Shown here piece after piece: positions 1 to 7,926 of a stretch of DNA of 64,000 nucleotides. The translations under genes were made by a program, and so were the position numbers. This DNA comes from Seohaeicola saemankumensis (lineage in GTDB: Bacteria; Pseudomonadota; Alphaproteobacteria; Rhodobacterales; Rhodobacteraceae): contig NZ_JBHTKR010000001.1 of assembly GCF_042678485.1 (NCBI RefSeq), positions 731,782-795,781 of the forward strand. The letters run 5' to 3'. The notes under the pieces are model-generated. The model was not told where the DNA came from and did no database searches. It was given only the letters and a program-made list of their open reading frames with translations. The stretch's first letter is position 1. The number at the start of each line of letters is the position of its first letter.

Positions 1-246
1 CTGCGGGCCTATGAGCGCGTGGCGCGCCTGGGTGCGTCGCTGGTGGCCGAGGGCGGGTTTCTTGTGCTGTGTTCCTGTTCGCATGCCGCCGATCTCGACA
101 GGTTCCACGGGGCGTGTCTCCGCGGGATCGGGCGCGCCGGGCGGCAGGGACAACAGATCCACACGGGCTTTGCCGGGCCCGATCACCCGCTGTTGCCGCA
201 ACTGGCGGAAAGCGGATACCTCAAGGCGCTGTTCTTCCGTCTATGA
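1..246 (+). CDS. Class I SAM-dependent rRNA methyltransferase, C-terminal fragment (RlmI-like)
   Basis: The frame is open from the first base of the window and ends at a TGA, so only the last 81 codons of a longer gene are present. The segment carries LVLCSCSHAADLDRF, matching the catalytic strand and Cys-Ser-Cys-Ser signature near the end of RlmI/RlmK-type 23S rRNA (cytosine-5)-methyltransferases. It closes with a short beta-rich tail ending YLKALFFRL, typical for the family. The stop overlaps the start of the PIN-domain gene by four bases (ATGA), so the two are probably translationally coupled. The exact rRNA target cannot be told from this fragment. Confidence 0.8.
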   Translation: MRAYERVARLGASLVAEGGFLVLCSCSHAADLDRFHGACLRGIGRAGRQGQQIHTGFAGPDHPLLPQLAESGYLKALFFRL

Positions 247-791
247 AGGTCTTGCTGGATACTTGCGTGCTTTACCCGACGGTGATGCGCGAAGTTCTGC
301 TGGGTGTCGCCGCCGAAGGGCTGTTCCAGCCGCTCTGGTCGGCCCGCATTCTCGAGGAATGGGCCCGTGCCGCCATCAAGCTGGGTCCGGGGGCCGAGGC
401 GCAGGCGCGCGGCGAGGTGGCGATGCTGCGCGCGCGCTGGCCGGGGGCCGAGGTCAGCTATGCCCCTTCGCTGGAGGCGCGGCTCTGGCTGCCCGATCCG
501 GCCGATACCCATGTGCTGGCCGCGGCCATCGCGGGCCATGCCGATCTGATCGTGACGCTGAACGCGCGGGATTTTCCGCGCAACATCCTGGCCGAGGAAG
601 GGCTGGAACGGCTGGACGCGGACCAGTTCCTGATGGCGCTGCATGACGATTACCCGCAGGCCGTGGCCCATGCCGCCGAGGTCGTGCGGCAGGAGGCCGA
701 GCGGTTGTCGGGCGCGCCCTGGGATATCCGGCGGCTGATGAAGAAGGCGCATCTGCCGCGCCTTGGCAAGACACTGGCGGGGCAGGGATAA
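243..791 (+). CDS. PIN-domain protein, RSP_2648-like family
   Basis: This 182-aa protein begins MKVLLDTCVLYPTVMRE, the first acidic strand of a PIN ribonuclease fold. Further acidic positions follow in ILEEW, in DPADTHVLAAAI and in ADLIVTLNARDFP, so the usual set of metal-binding Asp/Glu residues seems complete. The ATG overlaps the upstream stop (ATGA). No small antitoxin-like gene sits next to it, so it is probably not a VapBC toxin. It resembles the Rhodobacter protein family named after RSP_2648 (from memory), whose function is unknown; RNA cleavage is only inferred from the fold. Confidence 0.8.
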   Translation: MKVLLDTCVLYPTVMREVLLGVAAEGLFQPLWSARILEEWARAAIKLGPGAEAQARGEVAMLRARWPGAEVSYAPSLEARLWLPDPADTHVLAAAIAGHADLIVTLNARDFPRNILAEEGLERLDADQFLMALHDDYPQAVAHAAEVVRQEAERLSGAPWDIRRLMKKAHLPRLGKTLAGQG

Positions 792-812
792 ACCCCGGCC
801 AATGGTCAGGGC

Positions 813-1502
813 TCAGGTGATGCCGCTCCAGCGGGCCTCGTTCCTTTCGATGGCGGCGATGCGGTCGGGGGTCTTGGGGTGGCTCATCAGCCAGGCCGGA
901 ACCACACCGCCACGGCTGTTTGTCAGCGCCTCCAGCTTGGTGAAAAGCGATTTTTGCGGACCTGTGCCGATCCCGGCCTTGGTCAGCAGCGCCGAGGCAT
1001 ATTCATCCGCCTCGTATTCGTCCGACCGCGACAGCCGTGCCGCCAGCATCGTCGTCAGCGTGTTGGCGATCCAGATACCGATCCCGGGCAGGAAACGCGA
1101 CAGCACCATGGCCAGCGCGGTACGCAGGGCATTCTGGCCGGAAAAGTCGATCATCCGGCGGCGGGCGTGGCCCAGGGCAACATGGCCCAGTTCATGGGCG
1201 ATGACGCTTGCCATTTCTTCGGCCGTGACGGCGCCTTCGCGGAACCGGTTGTAAAAGCCGCGTGTGATGAAGATGCGCCCGTCGGGGGCCGCCAGACCGT
1301 TGACCGGTTCGATTTCATAGATATGCACGCGGATCCGTGGCAGATCGAGCGCCGCGGCCAGACGATCCGTCATCCGGCGCAGGTCGGGGTCGGCCAGTTC
1401 GGTCGAACGGCTGTCCAGTTCCTTGGCCGTGCGCCAGGCCGAGAAGCGGTACATGGCGACGCCGTACAGGATGGCCAGAAGGATCGGGGTAAACTTGAGC
1501 AT
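813..1502 (-). CDS. M48-family zinc metalloprotease (HtpX/Ste24-like)
   Basis: The 229-aa product has a membrane segment at about residues 3-20, then an M48 peptidase domain. The zinc motif HELGH lies at residues 103-107 (AHELGHVALGH). A downstream SRSDEYEADEYA segment supplies the third zinc-ligand Glu and the typical ExxAD-like motif. A second hydrophobic stretch (FLPGIGIWIANTLTTML) lies between. The C-terminal SHPKTPDRIAAIER is the family's usual closing motif. It is expected to degrade misfolded membrane or periplasmic proteins. The gene stands alone, opposite in strand to the PIN gene. Confidence 0.88.
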   Translation of the reverse strand: MLKFTPILLAILYGVAMYRFSAWRTAKELDSRSTELADPDLRRMTDRLAAALDLPRIRVHIYEIEPVNGLAAPDGRIFITRGFYNRFREGAVTAEEMASVIAHELGHVALGHARRRMIDFSGQNALRTALAMVLSRFLPGIGIWIANTLTTMLAARLSRSDEYEADEYASALLTKAGIGTGPQKSLFTKLEALTNSRGGVVPAWLMSHPKTPDRIAAIERNEARWSGIT

Positions 1503-1569
1503 GATCTTGATATGGTCCGGGCGAGGCGCTGCGGCAAGGGCGGGATGTGCGGCAGAGGGGCGCGCTGAT

Positions 1570-1592
1570 GAGTATTTGGGGAAAGATGAAGC
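1570..1592. repeat. Intergenic ATATTTG-type motif, copy 1
   Basis: GAGTATTTGGGGAAAGATGA lies just past the stop codon of the P450 gene. Related sequences occur at 19404-19426 and 35206-35228. I recall similar intergenic sequences as common in Rhodobacterales; the role is unknown. Confidence 0.4.
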
Positions 1593-1598
1593 CTGCGG

Positions 1599-2759
1599 TC
1601 AGGCTTTCCAGCGGACAGGCACCGAAAGGGGGCCGCGAAAGGCCCATCCGGCAAAGGGGGCGGGCCCGTCAAGCGCCAGGTCGGGCAGATGTGCAAAGGC
1701 GGGCAGGGCCACATCGGCGATGAGCGCGCGCGCGGCGGCGGCGCCGGCGCAGAAATGCGGACCCGCGCCGAAGCTGATGGCGGGGCCGGTATCGCGGGAG
1801 ATGTCGAAACGGTCGGGGGCGTCGAAATGCGCCTCGTCCCGCCCGGCGGAGGAGAACATGAAGAAGACGCGATCCTCGGGCTGAAAGGTGACGCCACAGG
1901 TCGTGTCGACCCGTGCGACACGGCGCGGAGACATCCCGATGGGCGACATCCAGCGGGCATATTCGTCGAAGGCCTGCGCCCATGTGGCATGACCCGCATG
2001 GATCCTTGCCAGCTGGTCGGGGTGGCGCAGCAGCGCCCAGATCGTGCCGGCGATGGCGTCGCGCGGTTCGTTCTGCCCGCCCGAGATGATCAGCTTGATA
2101 TTGGCGCGGATGCTGCCCATCGGCAGGCCCGCCACGCGCATCACCGACAGGGCGGAATGATCGGGCCGCGCCGTCACCTCGGGCAGCATCATGTCGATAT
2201 GCGCGTCGATCGAGGCGGTGCAGTCATGGCAATGCGCCTCGATCGCGGGATCGCCCGCGTAATTGGCGCAGCCGTCGATCATGCCCTGGCTCACGCGGTC
2301 CATCTCGGGGGCGGGCATCCGGCGCAGGCCGGTGATCGCCTTGAGCGCCTCGGCCGAGACGGGCATGGCGTAGTCGCGCACCAGGTCGCAGCGGCCTTTT
2401 GGTTTCAGATCGGCCAGAATGGTTTCGGCGGCGGCGCTGAATTCCGCCAGCCAGTGGTCACGCACCGTGCGCGGGCTGAGCGCGGGAAAGAGCGCGCGGC
2501 GTTCCGCCTGATGGTCCGCACCGTCCTTGCGCATCATGTTTTCGCCCATCAGCCGCGTCATGAGCCCGTCAGGCTGCAGGCTTGAAAACACCTCGATCCG
2601 TTTTTCCTGGGTGAAGATGTCATCGCGCCGGGTAAAGAGCGTGGCGCCCAGTTCCGGCACGAAGGTCACGGGGGCCTCGGCCCGCATGCGCGCCAGTACC
2701 GGGTAGGGATCGGCGCGAAAGGCGGCAGGGTCGATATGGGTGACGGGGGCGTCGGACAT
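1599..2759 (-). CDS. Cytochrome P450
   Basis: This 386-aa soluble bacterial P450 has the heme-binding loop FGAGPHFCAG near residue 337, with Cys as axial ligand. The K-helix ExxR-like segment and a PDRFDISRD meander-type motif precede it. The I-helix reads ISGGQNEPRD instead of the common AGxDT, so the usual acid-alcohol pair of oxygen activation is Glu-Pro here. The substrate is unknown. No ferredoxin or ferredoxin-reductase gene lies next to it, so redox partners must be encoded elsewhere. The start is 73 bp from the next gene's stop and no operon is evident. Confidence 0.9.
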   Translation of the reverse strand: MSDAPVTHIDPAAFRADPYPVLARMRAEAPVTFVPELGATLFTRRDDIFTQEKRIEVFSSLQPDGLMTRLMGENMMRKDGADHQAERRALFPALSPRTVRDHWLAEFSAAAETILADLKPKGRCDLVRDYAMPVSAEALKAITGLRRMPAPEMDRVSQGMIDGCANYAGDPAIEAHCHDCTASIDAHIDMMLPEVTARPDHSALSVMRVAGLPMGSIRANIKLIISGGQNEPRDAIAGTIWALLRHPDQLARIHAGHATWAQAFDEYARWMSPIGMSPRRVARVDTTCGVTFQPEDRVFFMFSSAGRDEAHFDAPDRFDISRDTGPAISFGAGPHFCAGAAAARALIADVALPAFAHLPDLALDGPAPFAGWAFRGPLSVPVRWKA

Positions 2760-2832
2760 GGTGGGGCCTTGCTTTGGGCGTTGCCCGCAGTCTGATCCGC
2801 CACCCGCCGTCGCGCAAGCCCTGGCGGCCGCT

Positions 2833-3165
2833 TCAGCGCGTTGTCAGCGTCTCCAGCAGGTAGTCCAGCGCACGCTCTTCGCGGGTCAGCCGGTCGCGGT
2901 AGGGGCCTTCATAACCGCCGCGTTCATAATAGCGCTGCCGATCCTTCCGGTCGCGGTCGCGGCGTGAGGGCCGTGAGAACGAGGGCCGCGAATAGGAGGG
3001 GCGTGAATAGGACGCGCGCGCCCGGCCCGATCCACGGCTGCCATCCGATGCGCGTGCCGGGGTCAGGTGCAGCAGTGTCGGGGCGACATAGGCGGTGCCC
3101 GCAGCCAGGCCGATCCGGGTCAGCAGGCGGCGGCGTGACAGGTTCGGGGTGTCGTCGGTTGTCAT
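2833..3165 (-). CDS. Small Tat-exported Ser/Arg-rich protein of unknown function
   Basis: The 110-aa product opens with a twin-arginine signal (residues 9-35: SRRRLLTRIGLAAGTAY, then an Ala-rich end at ARA), so it is probably exported folded or with a cofactor. The mature part carries three near-repeats of SYSRPS/SFSRPS, followed by a very basic stretch (SRRDRDRKDRQRYYERGG) and a C-terminal helix. No enzyme motif is visible. Low complexity makes homology judgement unsafe, but the signal peptide supports a real gene. Confidence 0.6.
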   Translation of the reverse strand: MTTDDTPNLSRRRLLTRIGLAAGTAYVAPTLLHLTPARASDGSRGSGRARASYSRPSYSRPSFSRPSRRDRDRKDRQRYYERGGYEGPYRDRLTREERALDYLLETLTTR

Positions 3166-3298
3166 GGTGGATTCTCCGGCAGCGGCGGCGCAGGTTGCGC
3201 CCCTTCATGACATAACGGGAGGGCGGGCAGAATATTCCTGCAGATCACGGCATCGTGAGGTTGACGCAAGGGGCAAGAAACCGCCGGTCAAGGCAGGG

Positions 3299-4483
3299 TC
3301 AGCGGGCCATTTCCTTCATGCCGCGTTCGATTCCCGCAAGCGTCATGGGCACCATGCGATCCTCGAATATCTCGCGGATCATCTTGATGGACTGGGTATA
3401 GGACCAGTATTTTTCCGGCACGGGATTGATCCAGACATGGCTGGGCCACTGTTCGCGGGCGCGTTGCAGCCAGACCTGGCCCGCTTCGGCGTTCCAGTGT
3501 TCGTTGGCGCCGCCGGGATAGGCGATTTCGTAGGGAGACATGCTGGCGTCACCCACGAAGATGCATTTGTAATCGGATCCGTATGTACGCAGCACCTCCC
3601 ATGTGGGGGTTTGCTGGTCCCAGCGGCGGCGGTTGTCGCGCCACACGCCCTCGTAAAGGCAATTGTGGAAATAGTAATATTCCAGGTGCTTGAACTCGGT
3701 CCGCGCGGCGGAAAACAGTTCTTCCACCACCTTGACATGCGGGTCCATGGACCCGCCCGCATCCAGAAACAACAGCACCTTCACGGCGTTGCGCCGTTCG
3801 GGGCGGGTTTTCACATCCAGATAGCCCTGTTCGGCGGTCGAGCGGATCGTGCCATCCAGGTCCAGCTCTTCGGCGGCGCCGTCGCGCGCCCAGCGGCGCA
3901 GACGTTTCAGCGCCACCTTGATGTTGCGCGTGCCCAGCTCGACCGTATCGTCGAGGTTCTTGAACTCGCGCTTGTCCCAGACCTTGACCGCGCGCTGATG
4001 GCGCGACTTGTCCTGGCCGATGCGAACGCCCTCGGGGTTGTAGCCATGCGCCCCGAACGGCGAGGTGCCGGCGGTGCCGACCCATTTGCTGCCGCCCTGG
4101 TGGCGGCCTTTCTGTTCCTCGAGCCGCTGTTTCAGCGTCTCCATCAGCTTGTCGAAACCGCCAAGGGCCTTGATCTCTTCCATCTCTTCGGGGCTTAGGT
4201 GCTTTTCGGCCAGCTTTTCCAGCCATTCGGCGGGAATGTTCACGGCCTTCAGCACATCGTCCAGACGGATCTCTTCCAGCCCCTTGAAGGTTGCGGCGAA
4301 GGCGCGGTCGAACTTGTCGATGTTGCGCTCGTCCTTCACCATCGCGGTGCGGGCAAGATAGTAGAACCCTTCCACGTCATAGGTCACAAGACCGCGCGAC
4401 ATGCCTTCAAGGAAGGACAGGTATTCGCGCAGGCTGACCGGGACGCCGCCTTTCCTGAGATTGTCGAAGAAGGGCAGGAACAT
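3299..4483 (-). CDS. VWA-domain protein, CoxE-like (COG3825 type)
   Basis: This 394-aa protein starts MFLPFFDNLRKGGVPVSLRE, a typical N-terminus for VWA proteins paired with MoxR ATPases. The first half is helical; the VWA domain begins near residue 230 with VLLFLDAGGSMDPH. The MIDAS motif is DxGGS rather than DxSxS. Upstream of it lies the 55-aa membrane protein gene, five bases away, and the MoxR ATPase is encoded about 1.9 kb further up on the same strand. MoxR/VWA pairs act as chaperone-like maturation systems for metalloenzymes or complexes; the client here is unknown. The start was chosen by the conserved N-terminus, because the frame stays open far upstream. Confidence 0.85.
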   Translation of the reverse strand: MFLPFFDNLRKGGVPVSLREYLSFLEGMSRGLVTYDVEGFYYLARTAMVKDERNIDKFDRAFAATFKGLEEIRLDDVLKAVNIPAEWLEKLAEKHLSPEEMEEIKALGGFDKLMETLKQRLEEQKGRHQGGSKWVGTAGTSPFGAHGYNPEGVRIGQDKSRHQRAVKVWDKREFKNLDDTVELGTRNIKVALKRLRRWARDGAAEELDLDGTIRSTAEQGYLDVKTRPERRNAVKVLLFLDAGGSMDPHVKVVEELFSAARTEFKHLEYYYFHNCLYEGVWRDNRRRWDQQTPTWEVLRTYGSDYKCIFVGDASMSPYEIAYPGGANEHWNAEAGQVWLQRAREQWPSHVWINPVPEKYWSYTQSIKMIREIFEDRMVPMTLAGIERGMKEMAR

Positions 4484-4488
4484 CGGAT

Positions 4489-4656
4489 TTACAGCGCCGC
4501 GCGATGCACGAAGAGGGTGATGAACAGCCCCAGCAGCGCAAAGGCGATGGCATAGGCGGCCGCATATTGGCCGATGTCCATCTTGTTGCCCTTGCGTCTT
4601 GCGGCTGTCATGCCGCCGATGATGGCCCCCAGTAGCGCCGCGCCAAGTACGATCAT
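4489..4656 (-). CDS. 55-aa two-helix membrane protein
   Basis: A short open frame encodes MIVLGAALLGAIIGG, a basic stretch (AARRKGNK), then a second hydrophobic helix (AYAIAFALLGLFITLFV). Two membrane spans with a positive loop are predicted. The ATG overlaps the stop of the DUF2927 gene (ATGA), and the stop lies five bases before the VWA start, so it is embedded in a tight operon. The coupling and clean two-span hydropathy argue that it is translated. Function unknown; it may anchor or assist its neighbours. Confidence 0.65.
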   Translation of the reverse strand: MIVLGAALLGAIIGGMTAARRKGNKMDIGQYAAAYAIAFALLGLFITLFVHRAAL

Positions 4657-6038
4657 ATTCGCCCGTTTCTCCTGTACAGCGGACTGAGGGCGCCGATCTC
4701 GCGCATCTTGGCGCGAATGGCCCCTTCCGCCCCGAACCCGTAACGCGCCCAGCCCAGACTGTCCAGCCGCACGGCCTGCGCCTCGACGCCGCGTCCCGAC
4801 AGGTCCAGCCCCTCGGCGCGCAGCATGTTGAGGGTGGCGACAAGGGCCGCGTTCTCGTGGCGGATGACGACGGGCAGGATCGCGCTGACAAGTTCGACAG
4901 CCTCGGGCCCGTTGCCCTGCGCCACCAGATAGGCGGCCAGCTGGGCGCTGACCAGGCCGCGGTACATCGCGTATTCGGGCCGCCGCGCAAAGATCGCATC
5001 GGCCTGGCGGAAGTGTTCGACCGCTGCCACAGGATCAAGCGGCAGGACCAGCCGGCCCATCACGTAATGGGAAAAGCCCAGTCGATGATCCTGAAGCCGC
5101 ATGACCCGCGCGATATCAAGCGCGCGTTCACCTGCGGCGCGGCGCGCCGCGGGCGTGGCGCCCGGACCCAGCGCCGTCTGCATCGCGGCCGACCAGGGGC
5201 GCGGCGTATCGGCATCGCGGCGCGGGGCAAGACCCTGTCCGGCGGGATTGATGCGCGCAAGGATCGTGGGCAGCCGCGTGGCGACCTCGGCGCGTGTCAT
5301 GCCGGATTGCAGTTCCGGCGCATAGATCGCGCGCAGGATCATCATGTCATAGCCGGTCAGTACGGCATGGACGTTGTCATCGTTGAAGACCGATTGCGGC
5401 AGCCGGTAAAGATCGTTGAGCGGCCCCAGCGCCTGTGCCAGTTCCTCGTGCAGGCAATCGCGTACCTCTTGCGGGCTGGCATCATTGGGCAGGAAAATCG
5501 CCATGCGATCGCGCCGGGTCAGGCGGGCCCAGTCGGTGCGCGGGCTGCGCCGCGCCAGACGGAATTCGGACAGGCGCGAGATGTTGGGCACGACGAAACA
5601 GGCGGCCTGCGGCAGGTGGCTGCGGATATCCGCGCGGCTGACAGCCTCGATGGTGATATGGGCGTCGGCCTGGCCGGTATGGGCGATGTCGATCCCGGCC
5701 TCGGTACGCAGGCGGAACAAAAGCCGGTTGAGATCGGAATTCAGCGTGGGCGGCGGATTGCCCGTGACGCGGACCGTCACCGGCCCCTCGAACCGGGTCA
5801 GGACGGGCAGCGATCGGCCCGATTCCAGTTCGAACGCGAGGTCGATCACATCGCGCAGCAGATCGCTGTTGGAGATTGCGAAGGTTTCGGGCTGCGGTGC
5901 CGCAAAAACGCGCATCGGTGGCAGGTCGTTGTCGATCATGGCCATGGCGCGGCTGGGCATCTCGGTCTGGGCGCCGGGCATGCAGGCCCCCAGCAAGAGA
6001 AACACTGGAAAAAAGAAACGAGGAAACAGCCCTTTCAT
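4653..6038 (-). CDS. DUF2927-domain lipoprotein
   Basis: The 461-aa product has a lipoprotein signal with lipobox LLGAC (cleavage before Cys19), so it should be lipid-anchored in the envelope. The middle part (roughly residues 60-260) matches the DUF2927 pattern, including the DCLHEELAQALGPLNDL segment, which looks like a metallopeptidase-type HEExxQ helix. The C-terminal third is helical and TPR-like. Both ends overlap neighbours by four bases (ATGA), tying it to the 63-aa protein upstream and the 55-aa membrane protein downstream. Peptidase activity is a guess from the HEExxQ motif only. Confidence 0.8.
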   Translation of the reverse strand: MKGLFPRFFFPVFLLLGACMPGAQTEMPSRAMAMIDNDLPPMRVFAAPQPETFAISNSDLLRDVIDLAFELESGRSLPVLTRFEGPVTVRVTGNPPPTLNSDLNRLLFRLRTEAGIDIAHTGQADAHITIEAVSRADIRSHLPQAACFVVPNISRLSEFRLARRSPRTDWARLTRRDRMAIFLPNDASPQEVRDCLHEELAQALGPLNDLYRLPQSVFNDDNVHAVLTGYDMMILRAIYAPELQSGMTRAEVATRLPTILARINPAGQGLAPRRDADTPRPWSAAMQTALGPGATPAARRAAGERALDIARVMRLQDHRLGFSHYVMGRLVLPLDPVAAVEHFRQADAIFARRPEYAMYRGLVSAQLAAYLVAQGNGPEAVELVSAILPVVIRHENAALVATLNMLRAEGLDLSGRGVEAQAVRLDSLGWARYGFGAEGAIRAKMREIGALSPLYRRNGRI

Positions 6039-6226
6039 TCCTGGTACACCCCGCGTTTGCCCCCGAAACGATCGTTGAACTGCCGATCGCGCGCCGTGCC
6101 GCCGGCGGTGATCCCGGCAGGCTGCAGGCCGACTTGCGCCGGTTGGGGCAGCAAGCGGTCAAGGCTGCGCAAAACAAGCGTGGCAAGCTGCACCCAATGG
6201 GTGCGGCGCGGTGTCGTGTCTGTCAT
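6035..6226 (-). CDS. 63-aa hypothetical protein heading the DUF2927 operon
   Basis: The frame encodes MTDTTPRRTHWVQLATLVLR, followed by a Gly/Arg-rich tail ending GGKRGVYQE. Its stop overlaps the DUF2927 start in an ATGA. An amphipathic helix (residues 10-27) is the only structural feature. No known domain was recognised. The overlap and the position downstream of a hairpin suggest that it is the first gene of the DUF2927/VWA operon. The frame extends further upstream, so the start is uncertain. Confidence 0.45.
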   Translation of the reverse strand: MTDTTPRRTHWVQLATLVLRSLDRLLPQPAQVGLQPAGITAGGTARDRQFNDRFGGKRGVYQE

Positions 6227-6324
6227 GTCCTGCCCTTCGTTAATGTGTTCGGCTGGACTGTCGCCACCCTTCCTGACCGGGCTAAGGACGACGTGCGGCA
6301 AGTTTGTGGCTTTTTGCCAGATTA

Positions 6325-6355
6325 GCCCCCGCATGCCGGTCCGGCAAGCGGGGGC
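6325..6355 (-). terminator. Strong hairpin after the MoxR gene
   Basis: GCCCCCGC pairs with GCGGGGGC eight bases a side, enclosing an inner TGCCGG/CCGGCA stem. On the minus strand it lies between the MoxR stop and the next operon and is followed by TAATCT rather than a pure T run. It may be a terminator or an attenuator that separates moxR from the DUF2927 genes. Confidence 0.5.
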
Positions 6356-6403
6356 GCTGTGTGTCATCGCGCGGCGGAACTGGTGCCGCCACCTGTCAGC
6401 GCT

Positions 6404-7243
6404 TCAGCGCTGCGCGCGGGCCATGAAGGCAAGCCGTTCGAACAGATGCACGTCCTGTTCGTTCTTCAGCAGCGCGCCGTGCAGCTTGGGCAGGGCATTG
6501 GCGCCATCGCGCTTTAGATCCTCGGGCGCCAGATCCTCGGCCAGCAGCAGCTTGAGCCAGTCCAGCACCTCGGAGGTGGAGGGTTTCTTCTTCAGCCCCG
6601 GCGTCTCGCGCAGTTCATAGAATTGCGTCAGCGCCGTGGTCAGCAGCTTTTCCTTGATGCCGGGGTGATGCACGGCGACGATGCGGCGCATGGTGTCTTC
6701 GTCCGGGAAGCGGATGTAGTGGAAGAAACAGCGCCGCAGGAAGGCGTCGGGCAGTTCCTTTTCGTTGTTCGAGGTGATGATCACGATCGGACGCTGGCGC
6801 GCGCGGATCGTCTCGCCGGTCTCGTAGACGAAGAATTCCATCCGGTCGAGTTCCTGCAACAGGTCGTTGGGAAACTCGATATCGGCCTTGTCGACCTCGT
6901 CGATCAGCAGCACGACCTTTTCGTCGGCCTCGAACGCCTGCCACAGCTTGCCCTTGCGGATGTAGTTCTTGACGTCATTGACGCGCGCATCGCCCAACTG
7001 GCTGTCGCGCAACCGGCTGACCGCGTCATATTCATAAAGCCCCTGCTGGGCGCGGGTGGTGGATTTGATGTTCCATTCGATCATCCGCAGGCCCAGTGCG
7101 GCCGCCACCTGCCGGGCCAGTTCGGTCTTGCCCGTGCCGGGTTCGCCCTTGACCAGCAAAGGCCGCTCCAGCGTGACGGCGGCATTGACCGCGACGGTCA
7201 GGTCTTCGGTGGCCACATAGGCTTCGGTGCCTTCGAATTTCAT
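6404..7243 (-). CDS. MoxR-family AAA+ ATPase
   Basis: The 279-aa protein starts MKFEGTEAYVATEDL after a clear GGAGAT ribosome site. Walker A is GEPGTGKT (about residues 33-40), Walker B is VVLLIDEVDKAD, and sensor 1 is IITSNNEKELPDAFLRRC, in the normal MoxR order. The length fits the family. It lies upstream of the DUF2927/VWA gene chain on the same strand, and MoxR proteins usually remodel substrates together with such VWA partners. A strong hairpin separates it from the chain, so expression may be partly independent. Confidence 0.9.
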   Translation of the reverse strand: MKFEGTEAYVATEDLTVAVNAAVTLERPLLVKGEPGTGKTELARQVAAALGLRMIEWNIKSTTRAQQGLYEYDAVSRLRDSQLGDARVNDVKNYIRKGKLWQAFEADEKVVLLIDEVDKADIEFPNDLLQELDRMEFFVYETGETIRARQRPIVIITSNNEKELPDAFLRRCFFHYIRFPDEDTMRRIVAVHHPGIKEKLLTTALTQFYELRETPGLKKKPSTSEVLDWLKLLLAEDLAPEDLKRDGANALPKLHGALLKNEQDVHLFERLAFMARAQR

Positions 7244-7427
7244 CGTATCTCCAACCTGATGAACAGTTTTGTTGCGGCACACTACCGCGAAGCCCCATTC
7301 CCTGCAATGCGGCCACAAAGGGGTAGTGACAATCCCTTGGTGCTGGGCTATTTGCACCGCCAGGGGGAGGCACCAGATGTCAAAGGAAGACGTAATGACA
7401 GATGTGGGCCTTTATGAGGGAGCAGAC

Positions 7428-7850
7428 ATGAAAGCCGAATCCTTTCATTCCACGGATTACACACCAGCCGAAGACGAACCCTTCATGAACGAGCGCCAGC
7501 TGGAATATTTCCGCAATGCGCTGTTGAGGTGGAAATCGGAGATACTTGAAGACAGCCGCGACACGATCGAGGGTCTTCAGGACGGCACGCGCAACATTCC
7601 AGACGTGGCAGACCGCGCCAGCGAGGAAACGGACCGCGCGCTGGAACTTCGGACCCGTGACCGTCAGCGCAAGCTGGTTGCCAAGATTGATGCGGCCCTG
7701 CGCCGGATCGATGACGGCGAATACGGCTATTGCGAGATGACGGGCGAGCCGATCAGCCTAAAGCGCCTGATCGCGCGTCCGATCGCCACCATGACACTTG
7801 AGGCGCAGGAGCGTCACGAGCGTCGCGAAAAGGTGCATCGCGACGATTGA
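7428..7850 (+). CDS. dksA: RNA polymerase-binding transcription factor DksA
   Basis: The 140-aa product has the coiled-coil segment LEDSRDTIEGLQDGTRNIPDVADRA with the tip residues of DksA, then the globular end GEYGYCEMTGEPISLKRL. Only one of the four zinc-finger cysteines remains (CxxT), as in the Rhodobacter sphaeroides homologue RSP2654, which is reported to work without zinc. It should bind the RNA polymerase secondary channel and act with ppGpp. The start MKAES is preceded by GAGGGAG. An in-frame ATG 51 bases upstream, with an even stronger GGGGGAGG, could add 17 residues. Confidence 0.93.
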   Translation: MKAESFHSTDYTPAEDEPFMNERQLEYFRNALLRWKSEILEDSRDTIEGLQDGTRNIPDVADRASEETDRALELRTRDRQRKLVAKIDAALRRIDDGEYGYCEMTGEPISLKRLIARPIATMTLEAQERHERREKVHRDD

Positions 7851-7880
7851 TGGCCGGGCCTGACCAGGATCAAGACCAAG

Positions 7881-7914
7881 ACGCCGAAGCGGTGACGCTT
7901 CGGCGTTGTCGTTT
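7881..7914 (+). terminator. Rho-independent terminator after dksA
   Basis: ACGCCGAAGCG and CGCTTCGGCGT form a perfect 11-bp stem around a GTGA loop, followed by TGTCGTTT. It sits 30 bases past the dksA stop and just before the monooxygenase ribosome site. Confidence 0.75.
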
Positions 7915-7926
7915 GAAAGGAACCTC

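Noticed and set aside
243..791. Toxin-antitoxin module for the PIN gene
   Set aside because: No antitoxin gene adjoins it; its partner upstream is an rRNA methyltransferase.
3095..4198. Plus-strand frame opposite the VWA gene
   Set aside because: The frame is a shadow of the VWA gene and has no ribosome site or motif.
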